Source: Vanilla planifolia
Taxonomy: Eukaryota; Streptophyta; Magnoliopsida; Asparagales; Orchidaceae
Direction: 5' to 3'
Length of the DNA stretch: 64,000 nt
NCBI GenBank assembly: GCA_023846275.1
Contig: CM043865.1
Span: 4,886,068-4,950,067, forward strand
Part shown: piece after piece, positions 13,701 through 25,710 of the stretch
Position numbering within the stretch: the stretch's first letter is position 1
How the letters are laid out: the number at the start of each line of letters is the position of its first letter
Notes under the pieces: generated by a model
The model's input: the letters and a program-made list of their open reading frames with translations, nothing else
The model's database searches: none
What the model was told of the DNA's origin: nothing
Made by a program: the position numbers and the translations under genes

Positions 13701-16700
13701 AAAACACAAATTATTGAATACTATTACTGTAGAAGTGCCCCAAGAAATGAATGATTTTCTCCTAAAAGAAGTTACATTTGAGTTAAAATAGATTGTTTAG
13801 GACATGAACCATCAAAACACACTAGGCTCAGATGGATTTAATGAGATTTTCTTCTCCTAATGCTGGCATATCATTGTTAAAGATGTTCCAAGGGTGGCTA
13901 AAGATTTCCTAAATGGTTTGCCAATTCCAACTGCATTAGTTAGCATTAATATTGTGTCCATTCCATAAAAAGAGAACCCACAAACTCTCCATAATTTTTG
14001 GCCTATTTATTTGTCCAACTTTGTGAAAAAATATTAACCAAGATAATTGCCAATGGACTACAATCAATTCTACCATACTTAATTTCAGAAGAGCAGAGAA
14101 CATTTATAAAGGAAGAGACAATGTAGACAACATACTATTAGTACAAGAAATGACAAATTCCATCAACAAGAAGACCATAGGAAGCAATTGTATTTTAAAA
14201 TTAGACATCAAAAATGCATTTGATACCTTATCTTAGGAATTTTTGATAGTTTCTTCAGCGATTTGTTTTGCTACAAATTTATTAAAATAGTCATGAATAT
14301 AATGGAATGTAACAAATTCTCCATGACAAAGCAGGGGAAGCTTTCAAACCTCCATAGACCTCAAATAAGGTAATCCTTTATCTCCTCTGTTATTTGTGTT
14401 AGCAGCTGAAGCTTTAAGTAGGAGATTCAACAAACTATTTGAGCAAGGCAAAGCGCTTCACTACACGATAAATGTTGTCCAAAGGTAACTCATCTAAGTT
14501 ATGTAGATGACTTTATCATCTTCATGAGTGAATGTAATGCATTTCTTAAGAAAATTCTAATATGGTTCAGGGCTAATTATTAATATACACAAAAGTCTTT
14601 TTTCATATGTGACAAAAATGACAATTCAAGAAAAAGTCATCAACTAGATAGTATAGCAAAATTTAGAAGAGACAACCTCCCATTTAAGTACCTAATTTTT
14701 CCCTAATTAAAGGTAAAAAAAGAACTTTGCACTATCAGCAATTAATTGATAAATTAAATAGCAAGATTGTAGGTTAGAAGCAAAAATTACTATATTTGGG
14801 GAGAAGATTGATCATCATCAAACATGTGCTAGCGTCAATATCTATCTTCATGTTAATGCTTTCCAATCTACTAAACAGAATACTCAAATGTATTGAAGAT
14901 ATGATGAATAATTTTCTGTGAAGAGATACATCTAATGATCATAGATACCATTGGTCCATTTAGTAAAAGGTCAATTTTCCAACTAAAGAGAATGAGTTGA
15001 GATTGAAGAATTTACAAAAAATAAAAGATACATTCAACATTAAACTTTTCTAGAATATCACAAATTTTCTCTAGGCTAAACTTATGAGAGTCAAATATAT
15101 TTATCAAACTAGAAAAACCGGGGTCTCCTATACCTAGAAACATATTGAAAATTAAAAAAATAGCAATTCAACATACTGAGGTTCTAAAACCAAATAATAT
15201 TTACTGTTGGACACCAAATACCAATAAAAAATTCAATTTAAATTTCACTTCAAATATAATTAGAGCAAAATGACTGATCTTTAAATTCATACAATATATT
15301 TATTCATTCTAAATATTTTTAAAATTCACAATACTTATGTGAAGAATACTAAACAAGCTGCTCTTATTTTCAAAATAATTACAAAAGCCTAAAATTCAAC
15401 TTGTTTCCATGTATCCATTTTGTCCTCAAGAAGACACAATTAATCATGCTTTCCTTGAGTGTAGTAAAGCTAATAAAGTTTGGTCTCTTTTTGCAGCATT
15501 GATCCAAAATTGGTAGAAGCAGCAAATTGTGGATAAGATCTACAAGAAAGTCACATATCCAATCCTTAATCTATTGGATATTCTAGAAAGCACGTAATCT
15601 ATAACAATTTGAGAAATCATAATTTGGAAAGTAAAATCACTTTATTATAGTATATTTAAATGCTTCCAATTAACTCAGATTAATGCATCAGACGGTGTAT
15701 TAGTATAATGTAGTTTTCTCCCACCCTTTTGCATTGTTTGGTAACAAAGGATGCGAATAATGAATTGGAGTCTCCTTCTCAAAAATGGACTCAATCTGAA
15801 TATTTGTGATATGTACCAAGGGCAATTTGGAACTACAAGTTGTGGTGCTACAATATATGCAAAGCCCAATGCTATTGCTCTTTTATTAGGTCTCCAACTC
15901 TGTAATAATCTTAGTCTGAACCAAACAAATATCAATATGGAGCTTAAATGTAAACCATTTTTAGATATGATCACTAGTAAATGATTTACACCTTGGTATA
16001 TTAAGGATCACATTAAGATAATAAATCAATTGGCAGTGAATATGAATACACAAGTACAGCATGTTTTTAATAAAAATAATGCAATTGCAAGCTGGTTTGC
16101 AAACTTTGCCAATTCCACAAAAAACATTTGATTTGATTATCAACAATTGCCTAGTATTGTAAAGGATCAATTAGAATGGATATGTTGAAAGTCTCCTAAT
16201 ATGTTCTTTGACAAGAATAGAGATAGTCAATTGAGTAAGTCTCTATTAAACTATGCAAGCTTCAACAATTTTCACATGCTGATTTGGATCTTTACAATTA
16301 GTCTAGTGCTACTATTTTGCATGATGACAACAATAAGCCCGAAAGATTAACTAACAACACGTCTGAGTTAAAGGACCACGTATTCATCTTAAGGTTTCAT
16401 GATTAGTTTTTACCTTTCAATAGCAAGGGTATCTTCATGAACAATTATTGGGATTCATTCAGTCCAACAAGGTAAGAGGTAGCACAACAATGCAAGGTTA
16501 CACAAATCTAGACCTACTATAGCTATCACTATTTGGAATTGTCTATCTGTGCTCATATCTTCCATACAAATCAATATATAATCAAGTTTAAATATCATAC
16601 TAATACACCCTTTGTAGTGCACACGCTGTTCACAATCAGTTCCTATCAAAAAATTTAGTCAACTCCCTCTATCCAAATGACATATAGTATGTCAATCCAC

Positions 16701-19700
16701 TTCATTTGGTACGTCAACTCTAGTTAAGCCATCACATGTCGTACAGTACGTATTACTTATCATACTTTCTGATATCTTCATTTCATGACCCTTATTATTT
16801 ATATTTGGACATCATCATATGCTTAGTGGATGCCTATATTATTCATTTGGACATCTTCATACTACGATGAAGCCTCCTGATTCTACATTGAACAAATAGA
16901 CTTAGTGAACACACGATCAACGAGATTGTATTATCACTCTAGCGCACTCCTTTATATCAGACAAATATGATAAAGCACATAGATGATGATTTATCAGCTA
17001 GTTATGATACTCTCTAGTTACTATATCACATAAGCACACTTTGCGTAAGCCATTATTGTTTATATTTGGACATCTTTGTTCTACAACAATACCTCCAACT
17101 ACCACAGCAGACAAATATGCTTCACAAATGCCTTTATCGTTCATATTCAGGCATCTATGTATTACAACGATGCTTCTTGGTTCTTGTCAAATATGTATGC
17201 TCTATGAAAACAATGTCAACTCCCAACACATGTCATCTAAACAGCCAAGTACATCGGATGGCATAGGATAACTACTCACCAGCCAACTAAATTAAATGGG
17301 ATCAAATCACCTCAATTGCAGCAATTAAAACAAGTCGAATTCAAACCACGTCAAATATCAAATGTATCACTCAAAGCACGTTATAACCTTTAGCATAGAA
17401 TAAATTTCTTTTTATAAAAAAAATGTTTTTGGAGTTAACATTTTTCGTAGATCTCACTCCCTTCATACCATTCATCTCTCTCCTTTTTGTAAATAAAGGT
17501 TGGATGTAACGATAATTAGAATGGTAATCACAAAGCAATACATGACAATGTGAGAAAAGACCAGCTCCTTGCCAACCTTGGTCGAATGCACCAACTGAGA
17601 AGATTCGTCCTTCACTTTCAAGAGGGAAGACAGCAATCATTCTCTTCGCTTATTCCAATTGATACCGTCCATATATAGCAAACTCGATAGTGCTTCAAAC
17701 TCACATAATTACCAAAGTGCATGGCCTACATTACTAGCACTCTAACCAATACTCCAACGGTGGTGATGATACCTTATGCATAGCAATAGCTTCAACTTTT
17801 CTCTCACTACACAGCAACCATCAACTTCCATCCAACAACTGCTTAATTAATAGCCACTCTCCCTAAAAATGATAGACCAATTTCTTCAATTGAAGTTAGA
17901 GAAGTAACTACTATTAAGAGTAAGAAGTTTTCTCCCCCCACTTTGCCCAAATGTTCCTTGAATTGTATCCACCTAACGATAAGCCGCAACACTTTAAGGG
18001 TTTTGCTCAAGATAGAAGAGTGTGCCCATTAGAGAATAATGAAGAATAATACACGAGGATTTATGAGAAACTTTTAGTACAAAGACATAAAATGAAAAAA
18101 AATACATATGAAGATTTACAAGAAACCTTCAGATCATGATACCTTAGAATATGGTGCTCATAATCTACACAATAGTGTTTGAATTATTTTTAATCTTTGA
18201 AGGTAGTGGACCATTCATGAAAAGGTTGGAAACAAAACCTTTGCTCCCTACTAGCCATCAGAACCTCAAAAGAGCAAGAAATTGGCAAAATTTCTTCACA
18301 AGTGCACTCTTCATAGAACTTTACATTGATATCTTGGTATTAGAGTAATATTACAAGGATTTATGAGAAACCTTTAGTACAATGTAAAAGTATCATATGC
18401 ACTTAAATCCTCTCAAATTATGATCATAGCACTTTCCAAAAGTTCTTAGATCATTGGGTGTTCAATAAAGGTATTGAAGTTAAACCTGATAAAATCAAAG
18501 CTCTTTTAGAGATATCACCAAAATCAAGAATTTGATAGCTTGCATAATTGGATGGAGTGGTTTTTTTCCAAGTCAATAAAAGGCATTTTTTAAGGTCAAT
18601 AAAAATAAGTAGCGAGAGTGGATGGAGATATGTGAAAACAATTTCCAATAAATAAAGAGTTGGATAACAAGTTCCTTACTTTTCAACAAAAAGCTAAGAT
18701 ACCATCATACTAATATGAGGAAAATCAAGAGTGCAAGAGTTGTTGATCAAAGCTCAATTATAGGTTCATCAAATCATTAAGAAATCCAAAAATCGATAAA
18801 AAGATCAAGGGAAGAAGAAAATACAACAAAAAAAATCAAGTAGCACAATCAATGAGCACACTCAAAGGCTCTCTATAGGCACATCAAAGTGTGCACAATA
18901 GCACACAAGTCATGCGGCTACATGCGCACAACCGAGCAGGACAACTACATGTGTGGAGCACATGCCATAATGCATACACCCACGGCACGCTACTCGCACC
19001 TACTGCCACAAGCGGTCCACAGCCACGCTGTCGGGGCACTACATGGGAATAGTACCCACGCACGTGAACAGTGCCAGTGGCGCAGTCTTCTGCGTGCATG
19101 CAAACAGGCCCTCGTAGCATGAATTTTGTGACAATAGATTTTTTGGTCAAAAACTCATGTATTATATGAAAAATTAAATAATAAATATTTTATAATAAAA
19201 TATTATATCTAAACTCTTATATAAAAAGGTAAGAATAGTACATGAAACTATTCTATCTTTTTGTGAAAAAAACTTTCTTCTCTTTCTTCTTTAGTTCTTT
19301 GTTATTTCTTACTCTTCAATTCCACTATTGTAACTTGAAAACAAACATGGGTCTTTGTTTGTCAACTTCAATCTTAAATCAATCAAAAGTCAAAGGTCAT
19401 TCACCAGTACAAATTTCCTAAGAACATACCTTGCAACCTCCAAGTAGCATAGACTATCTCTTATTGCTAGTCAATTATTTTATTAAATGAATAAGAGCCT
19501 AGCCACTAGTTGACAAGATGGTGCATAAGTGAAATTTTTGTGATCAAGTGTCCTTTGTAGTGTAGAGTTCCATTGGTGATCATGATAGACAATAGATCAT
19601 TGACAATAAGTTTGTGCAAAGTTTTTTTTAGCAACAACGAGCATCTTTACTATTCAAATCATTTTTCATCCATAGATGACTGGTTAAATGAAGACAACGA

Positions 19701-22700
19701 ACAAAAAAAATCACAAAGATCAAGGCATGCCTAAAAAAGCAAAGAGCTGATGGGCAGACGAATTATCAGTAGTACTATGAGTATACATACAACTAGTATA
19801 AATATGGCCAAAACCCTATTCACTCTCATGCTCAATTATAAGTAAAACTACATTCGCTCCCATGGATTTGGTCATAATCTTTGTGCACCAAACAAGTGAA
19901 GCAACAAAAAATCATCTTAAAGATCAATTATAACTATGGATTAATGGGAATCAAGTAGAAAAGCAACTGGACTTGGATCTACTTAAAGGCATACAACAGC
20001 TTATCATGATATGACATGTAAAAAGAGAGTTGTATTCAAAGAGATATTATTACAAGTACATAGAATAATGATCATTCAACAAGAGTGACTTGGTTATGCA
20101 AAGCATTAAATCAATAGGGTGTACCATAGGAAGGTTGTACATCATTAAGGAGTGGTAGGATTGAACTTTATCACCAACTCTTTCTTCTATTGCAACTTCC
20201 CTAATGCATTCTTATGCTCCTTGATATCATGCTTCAAACAAATTATTCCTTATGCAACATATTAGCATTCTTAGTGACCTGCCAACCTTTTGTTGGAGTG
20301 CGGACCTCTCTTTTCATGGAGGGCATTAGGCATCAACATTCTCCATGGTTATTCTTTTTAGAGTTCTCCAAAGAAGATCTCTAAAGGTCTTTCCCCTCAA
20401 TTAAGCAACTTGGCTCAAGGCCTCGTTTCAAAACATTTCATAAAATGCCCAAGCCATCCAGCTGATTTTATGGTTTGGTGTTAGATTTGGAGTTGAAGCT
20501 TCCACACCTCCAACCTAAGTTTCATTTCATTGGTCATCAATTGTTTATGACCCATATGAAATTCTTCTAAATGCATATTCAGATAAGCAACTTTTGTTCC
20601 ACTGATTTGGGAAGCTTTGAGCACTTCTTTTCTTTCATCATTGCAGCCTTCATTGAGTTCAAATTATCAACTTCGCCATCTCTTATAGCTTCTCAATAAC
20701 ATTTTCCCACCAACTAGGATGCTTAAAAATCTTTTTTGGTCATTTTTAATTCTTTATGTTTCCATACCTCCTTATTATAGCCTTCAATGCTTGTACATAT
20801 TTCTTCAACTCCTCATTCTCCTTAGTTAGCACTTTCCTCCATGAATCAACCTCTAGCTTGGCCTTTCTTAATGATTCCCACTCACTGTAATATTTGATCA
20901 CCAATTAGTGATGTCTTCTAGCTTATCACCTAGGTGGCATACGCTCCTACATATAAAGATAACACTTGCATAATTCTACAAAGGAAAATAAGGTCATCAA
21001 TCTGTTCTGTATTAATTACCAAACCTTGAAGAATATACTAAATAATACATCCTTACCTTATATGAAGAAATCAATCCCAAGAACCCTATGTACTAAATAA
21101 GCCCATATCATCTTTGATCCTTCTTTAGGATGAAGTAATCTACTCATTCCTAAGGCATCGACCAGCTAGTTGCCATTGCCTAAAACCTTTCATGTCAAGC
21201 TAATCTCAACTTTGAACAACATTCTTCAACCTTCTTCAACCTTCCAGTCCTCTCCTAGTAACCATTGATGGGAAGCAAAAAAGATGCTGAAATGAGATCC
21301 TTGTTTGTGACAAAACAGCCCTACAATCTTTTCTTAGCTAGAGCCCATACTTATGCAATGGGCCACTCAAATTGACCTCTGCCTTCATGATGTCTCCATC
21401 CTAATAAAACACCTAAAACGTTCTTTGGAACCTTTTGTTGTTCAAGAACCTCTTTGCGCCCCAAAGGTACTTTTTCCTTTTGTCATTATAATCTAAGCAT
21501 CTATAAGAATCTTCATTTTCTTCATTTTTCTTGTCTTACAAGACACCTTATCCTCACTCTTTGTCTTCAAGGAACCCACTTTGAAGATAATTTTGGATCT
21601 CCCCAATACCCTTTTTTCTTCTAAACAATCATCTTTGTGTTAATGACAACTTCTTGTGGCTAAGTCTACTTCATATTCTCTTCCTCCATTTGTCGAAGAG
21701 AGCTAGTCATTGAAACCTCTAATTCCTTGTCAATATTCCCTATTTCTTCCGCATCCTTCTCCACAACTCGATGCATAAAAGGAATCCTCATCTTGTACAC
21801 TTACATAACTTGAACATTGATTAGCACAATAAATCACAATTATTTTAAATAACAATACAAATAAGCTAATTACAAGCATGTCTTCCCTTCTAAAAGATTA
21901 TCTCCACACATCACCTCTTTGACCTTGGCCAACCTTTGTCATGACTCCCTCAATTTCTCTTCTAACCTTTGACTTTATCCTCAAAGATACACTCTTTAAA
22001 CATAGTTCATTCTTCTCCATCTTTCAACCCATGAGCATGGATTCCTAAATCACCCCTAGAAACTTCTTCATATCCCAAATGAACATTGCTTTTGGCTAGA
22101 CTCTTCTAGTATGCTTGGCCACCAGCTTCTTTTCTAATGACTATTATACAAAGAACCTAAAGCAAGTATAGGCTTTTTAGATTGTAATCCTCATAAACAG
22201 AATTTGGGTGCATCAAAATATTGAGGGCAATAGGTGACAACTCAAAGGATTCCCACATATGATCTAACAAGACACCAATATCAAGGTAGGAAACAACTAT
22301 TACAACTATAATAATACAAAAGGATTTCCCTCCATTAGGATTACAAAATCCTACCTCTAACCCTTCGAGTTATCAACATCCATAATAGTACATATGAGAT
22401 CAATCTCAAACATAACATTATTGAAGATCCCCATTCATCTGTCTAAAACACAAAAGCCTACATTAATAGTTTAATTATGATGACTTTCCTTTATCATTAC
22501 CTCCATCTCTTTGAATCATTAACGTCCATAACAGCATATATGAGATCAATCTCACACATAATAGGAACGTTAAGATCCACCACCCCATGATGATTACCTT
22601 TCACTATCTTCATTTCTTCTCTTCTCCCAACTTCCTATCAATTTTTCTTCTTATTACCATTTTCTCAAAAAAAGTGATAGTGACCTCATCCTCTTCATCC

Positions 22701-24161
22701 TAGTTTAACCTCTTTTAAAACAATTGCAAGGGAAGCCTTTGATCAAATCTCATCATTTTCTCTAATCAAAACAATCATATTTTGCTCAATCAACAAATCC
22801 AAGGTCAAGCAAAAGTGTCCACTATTTGCAAGTTTAGGTGAAGGAAGCAACACATCATCAAGAGCAATCAAAGTTTCCCTTAATCCTTCTTCTGAGTGCA
22901 AATATTGACCCATAGAAAGATTGTCTACCACCTCTCTTTAGGGCGGTGAATAAGCAAAGCAGGATAATTGATTGTTGCATCCACTAGTGTTGCATAGGTC
23001 ATCAAACCATCATCAATTCAAAACTTGTTCGATTGCAAATCTTCAAGATCAAATGGCCTCTTAATCACACAAATGCTGACCTAGACAATAGCAAACAAAT
23101 CCAAAAGGTCGGCCATTGTTGGAAGAAGAAAGTGTGAAGGCTAAACAAAGGTCATTAAAAAGCCTTTGATTCACCAAAGAACAAAAAGTCTAAGGATGGA
23201 TGTAAAGAAGGTAACTCAAATTTAACGCTTAGTTATAATCGTTTAATGTGCCATTCTTGACTTTTGGCTCACTATATGCATATAAATGAAGAGCTCAATA
23301 AGTCAAAAGATGTGTCAACCAACAATGACATGTAATTCTAATTTTTCAAATGTATTTATCATTGCAATATTAAAGCACACTACTATGATGTTCGAAGTGT
23401 AAAACAACTTGTGATAAGCATGGCAAACCAAAAGCACATAGCAACAACATAAGTTATTCTAGTCAAATAACCATCAAAACATGAATGCTAAAAAGAAGCT
23501 CTATTGTCTCGTTCATATATCACGTATACCATTTGTAAATCATCAATCACATTTTGCGATCCAAATTTCCACCACCCATATCACACACAACAATTCTCCC
23601 TAATGAAATTCAAATATTTTGAAATTATAAATCCAATTATCTTGTTGCCAACAAATCGGTCTAGAAGAAAATCTCTCTTCCTTTAAGTAGAGAATTCATC
23701 TTGGTGCTAAGAGAAAACTGAAAGTAGAATAGTGCATCAAATCCATTGTTATCATTGAGAGATATTTTGTCTTATAATTATCATCATTCATCTCTTAATG
23801 AATCTCTTTTGACACAACAAATATTTTTTCCTTATTCATAGAATTTTCACAAAAAATTACCAAATCCTTATTTTTAGTAATTTCCTTGTTTTTCTTGTGA
23901 ATCGCGTGTCATTTGGATAACGATCTTACTTTTCATATTTTTTACATCAACACATAAAAACTAAATGGAGGCATTTTAGATATCACATTTTGCATATGAA
24001 AGTTCATAAAAAAAATAATTTAATACCTCGCTACGACTCCAAATTGTTTTGAGAACCACAATATCAGCTAACTCACGGAGTCTAGGAATGTACTGTGAGC
24101 GAACAAAAATACCAGATCCAAGTACTGCGATCTTGGGCAGCGCATCTTCTGGAGCACCCAT
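4772..24161 (-). CDS. Gfo/Idh/MocA-family oxidoreductase, 5' part (exons 1-4, runs off the left edge)
   Basis: The exons lie at 24161-24027, 11564-11424, 8360-8312 and 4789-4772. They join in frame (phases 0, 0, 1, 1) and every junction has GT-AG. Exon 1 begins with a Rossmann fold: beta1 then G-S-G-I-F (residues 11-19), then Q-Y-I-P-R-L and a strand ending I-W-S-R-S-E. Exon 2 gives the helix and strand that end A-V-A-I-V-L-A-G-Q-V-Q. Exon 3 has L-K-A-G-K-H-V, and exons 3-4 together encode the E-K-P motif, which in this family carries the lysine near NAD(P) and substrate. These are the N-terminal hallmarks of Gfo/Idh/MocA dehydrogenases and resemble plant members of unknown substrate. I could not find the C-terminal exons between 1 and 4771, so they probably lie to the left. 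The introns are about 12.5, 3.1 and 3.5 kb and full of repeats. Family assignment is solid; the substrate is not predictable from this part. Confidence 0.8.
4790..8311 (-). other. Oxidoreductase intron 3 (AT-rich, no gene seen)
   Basis: About 3.5 kb between exons 3 and 4. It is strongly AT-rich, with short low-complexity ORFs only. It contains the (ATT)n run listed separately. Nothing in it resembles a conserved protein or RNA gene. Confidence 0.55.
5999..6023. repeat. (ATT)n microsatellite
   Basis: About eight consecutive ATT units inside intron 3. Simple sequence repeat. Confidence 0.9.
8312..8360 (-). CDS. Oxidoreductase exon 3 (K-A-G-K-H-V)
   Basis: This 49-nt exon lies between the acceptor ttatgcag and the donor gtaatc. 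It encodes V-D-M-S-L-K-F-L-K-A-G-K-H-V-I-Q plus one base of the next codon. L-K-A-G-K-H-V is the family signature just before E-K-P. It is too short to appear as an ORF. Confidence 0.78.
8361..11423 (-). other. Oxidoreductase intron 2
   Basis: About 3.1 kb between exons 2 and 3. It holds the 284-bp tandem duplication (8984-9550) with two (AT)n tracts near 9066-9088 and 9302-9322. The rest is AT-rich without recognisable genes. Confidence 0.55.
8984..9550. repeat. Tandem duplication, two copies of about 284 bp
   Basis: ttcataaaaatatgtatgca starts copy 1 at 8984 and copy 2 at 9268. Both copies then carry an (AT)n tract, then ttatcttgaagtat, a segment with ttgaagtagact, and gattcaattagctatatt. 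Copy 2 ends near 9550. The copies differ at many positions and by small indels, so the duplication is old. Each copy includes an AT microsatellite of different length. Confidence 0.85.
11424..11564 (-). CDS. Oxidoreductase exon 2
   Basis: This is a 47-codon phase-0 exon, preceded on the minus strand by acatag and followed by gtatga. It begins D-S-A-K-A-A-A-D-L-A and ends V-L-A-G-Q-V-Q, matching the segment that follows I-W-S-R in this family. It is flanked by AT-rich non-coding sequence on both sides. Confidence 0.8.
12700..16200 (+). mobile_element. Decayed L1-type LINE (ORF2 remnants), inside intron 1
   Basis: Domains occur in LINE order but in several frames with stops. The C-terminal part of the APE endonuclease is at 12840-13000 (G-G-D-L-N-V-I-A, later F-T-W-S). 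The linker region at 13212-13625 ends with N-T-K-F-F-H-S-I-I. RT blocks run from about 13800, with catalytic Y-V-D-D at 14500-14511. A zinc-binding tail with C-P-Q-E-D-T-I-N-H-A-F-L-E-C lies near 15420-15470, and an RNase H-like segment at 15751-15984 has A-L-L-L-G-L-Q-L-C. ORF1, a poly-A tail and target duplications were not identified. A small direct repeat at 13043-13108 lies within it. It is non-functional and transcribed only as intron. Confidence 0.8.
16790..17190. repeat. Degenerate tandem repeats with 'tttggacatc'
   Basis: A unit containing ttatttatatttggacatc, then a tac-acgatg stretch, then a-caaatatg recurs about four times (near 16795, 16845, 17050 and 17130), with 50 to 200 bp spacing and many mismatches. 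It lies just 3' of the LINE. Origin unknown. Confidence 0.5.
18461..18535 (+). pseudogene. Ty3/gypsy reverse-transcriptase scrap (Tat/Ogre/Athila-like)
   Basis: About 24 codons read F-N-K-G-I-E-V-K-P-D-K-I-K-A-L-L-E before a stop. This is the segment after the RT palm where these elements have G-I-x-x-x-P-x-K-I-x-A-L/I. Flanking sequence is degenerate. It is a relic only. Confidence 0.6.
18880..19125. other. GC-rich island in intron 1, probably an LTR fragment
   Basis: About 245 bp clearly richer in G+C and CG than its surroundings, with repeated GCAC/GTGC words and several CACGTG-like E-box words. Long ORFs on both strands cross it, but neither resembles a protein, so they are by-products of composition. 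It may be a piece of an LTR. No termini were found. Confidence 0.35.
20746..20901 (-). pseudogene. Coiled-coil coding scrap, unknown origin
   Basis: A 51-residue open stretch bounded by TAA on both sides. It is rich in K, E and L with heptad-like spacing (E-W-E-S-L-R-K-A-K-L-E-V then E-N-E-E-L-K-K-Y-V-Q-A-L). Its composition differs from surrounding AT-rich junk and looks like a gag or other coiled-coil fragment. It has no ATG start and no recognisable family. Confidence 0.35.
24027..24161 (-). CDS. Oxidoreductase exon 1 (start codon, NAD(P)-binding motif)
   Basis: The exon has 45 codons from the ATG at 24161 to the codon GAG, followed by the donor gtatta at 24026. It contains the dinucleotide-binding glycine motif. 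The reading frame continues past the donor to a stop, but the family homology ends at the donor. The ATG is the first in frame and sits below a locally GC-richer 5' flank. Confidence 0.8.
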
Positions 24162-24660
24162 CTTCAGATTTAAAGAATACCATCAAGCAAAGGAGAAATA
24201 GAGCATTTACAATATATGAACCGGAGACGGTAATCTCCTTGGTGGGCCCAAAAAAATTGAGTAGCCGAGGAAAAGGTGAAACTTGGACGACATCGGAGAA
24301 AATAGGGAATAAGCATTGATTACTCAAACGAACACTTCCTTAAAACAAATGTTGGCATCACATTTTCATTCTTCAATTTGGAAAGTCGAAAGAGTGAAAA
24401 AATGAGGAACAAAAAAGAAAGAAAAAACAGGATCCATGTGCAAAATTTGCAGGTAAGGTCACCAAAAATTTCGGCAAATACTGAGCGATCTGGAAGAGAT
24501 GTTGAACAAAATTCTACCTTTCTAAAGTATTCGCCCGTTTGAGCTCCTCCCCCTCGCTTAAAATTTCCGAGTTTGGAGCTCGAGAGATTGCTACATCAAC
24601 GCAGGTCATTTAACGCTACCATCATTTGTCCGACCAGTTGCTGGAGTACGTTAAACGGTA
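24162..24660 (-). promoter_or_regulatory. 5' flank/5' UTR of the oxidoreductase gene
   Basis: Immediately upstream of the ATG, base composition rises well above the AT-rich flanks and CG dinucleotides appear, up to about 24660. Then AT-rich DNA resumes. A short plus-strand ORF here overlaps the exon antisense and is a shadow. I see no convincing TATA box. The transcription start cannot be fixed from sequence alone. Confidence 0.4.
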
Positions 24661-25300
24661 TTAGTGCAGTTTGTATAAGTTAATCGCTTTGGTTAAAAAC
24701 AAAATTTATTATTAAATTTGTTTTAAAAAAATAGTACATTATCATTTTATGGTTTTTAATGTATGATTTCTATTTAAAAATGAGTTTTTGTAAAAATAGT
24801 TTTATAAGAGAGACAAAAATATTTTAACACAAAATAATTGTTGCAAATATTCATTTAAAAATTATTTTACAAATAAAATCATAATCAATAATTATTATGC
24901 TTTTATTTATCTAAATTCTAAAATTTTCAAAAAAAATTATTAATAATATTTTATTTAAAATTATCATGTTTGAATTGTACTTTACCAAAAGTTAAAACTT
25001 GATGGGATAACTCAATTCATTTTGCGGTTAATTTGGGTTAGGTAAAAATCTTAAGTTAGTTAAGTTGATTATTTAATGAGCATGAGAATAAAGTCAAGCT
25101 AAAAAATCGATTTGACAAACTAAATACATGTTGGCATTGGATTAGACGCCTTTTAACTTAAAATAAAATAAGAAATATTGAAAAACCAATTAGTTGATGA
25201 GATTAAATTAAGTAAACTAACATAATTAGTGTTTTTTATTTCATTAACCCCAACTATCCAAAATAGCTTCCTTCATGAGATAAGGGTTAAAGCATGAAAT
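24661..25300. other. AT-rich intergenic DNA
   Basis: Poly-A/T rich, no ORF above noise, no repeat structure noted. Confidence 0.5.
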
Positions 25301-25309
25301 ACCTAAGAT

Positions 25310-25710
25310 GGGTCTGTGCTACATAAGAAAGAAGAATTCAATTTTTTCAAAACAAAATGATTGAGAAAAAATAAAAAAAAGAATCTAGATAAACCATATA
25401 ATTGAAGATATAATTATACTTAAAGAATCACAATGTCAAGCAAACCCAAATAATGAAATAAGGGATAAGCAAACTTAAGTAAATAAAATTGTACTAGAAG
25501 CCAAAGATAGAAGGGATTCATATTGATAACAAAAAGCTAGTACTAACTGAGTGCATTCCTAACTATCTTTCTAGGGTTTTATAGTGATTAGAAAAGTTAT
25601 TTTACAAGAAAGAGCAATGATTTTGGGTCTATGCTACATAAGAAAGAAGAATTCAATTTTTTCAAAACAAAATGATTGAGAAAAAATAAAAAAAAAGAAT
25701 CTAGATAAAC
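25310..25710. repeat. Direct repeat X (about 88 bp, 316 bp apart)
   Basis: The block starting gggtctgtgctacataagaa near 25310 and ending gataaaccata recurs near 25626 with about two changes. It is identical enough to be a fairly recent duplication compared with the LINE decay around it. Confidence 0.85.

Larger units (their letters stand above)
11565..24026 (-). other. Oxidoreductase intron 1 (12.5 kb, repeat-filled)
   Basis: The span runs from the exon 1 donor to the exon 2 acceptor. It contains a decayed LINE (about 12700-16200), degenerate tandem repeats (16790-17190), a Ty3/gypsy RT scrap (18461-18535), a GC-rich island (18880-19125) and a coiled-coil coding scrap (20746-20901, minus). 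The stretches 19150-20740 and 20910-23970 show only scattered, stop-broken coding-like sequence, pyrimidine-biased on the plus strand, that I cannot assign. Confidence 0.6.

Noticed and set aside
18884..19150. 88- and 77-codon ORFs on opposite strands in the GC-rich island
   Set aside because: Neither has recognisable motifs; both exist because stops are rare in this CG-rich stretch.
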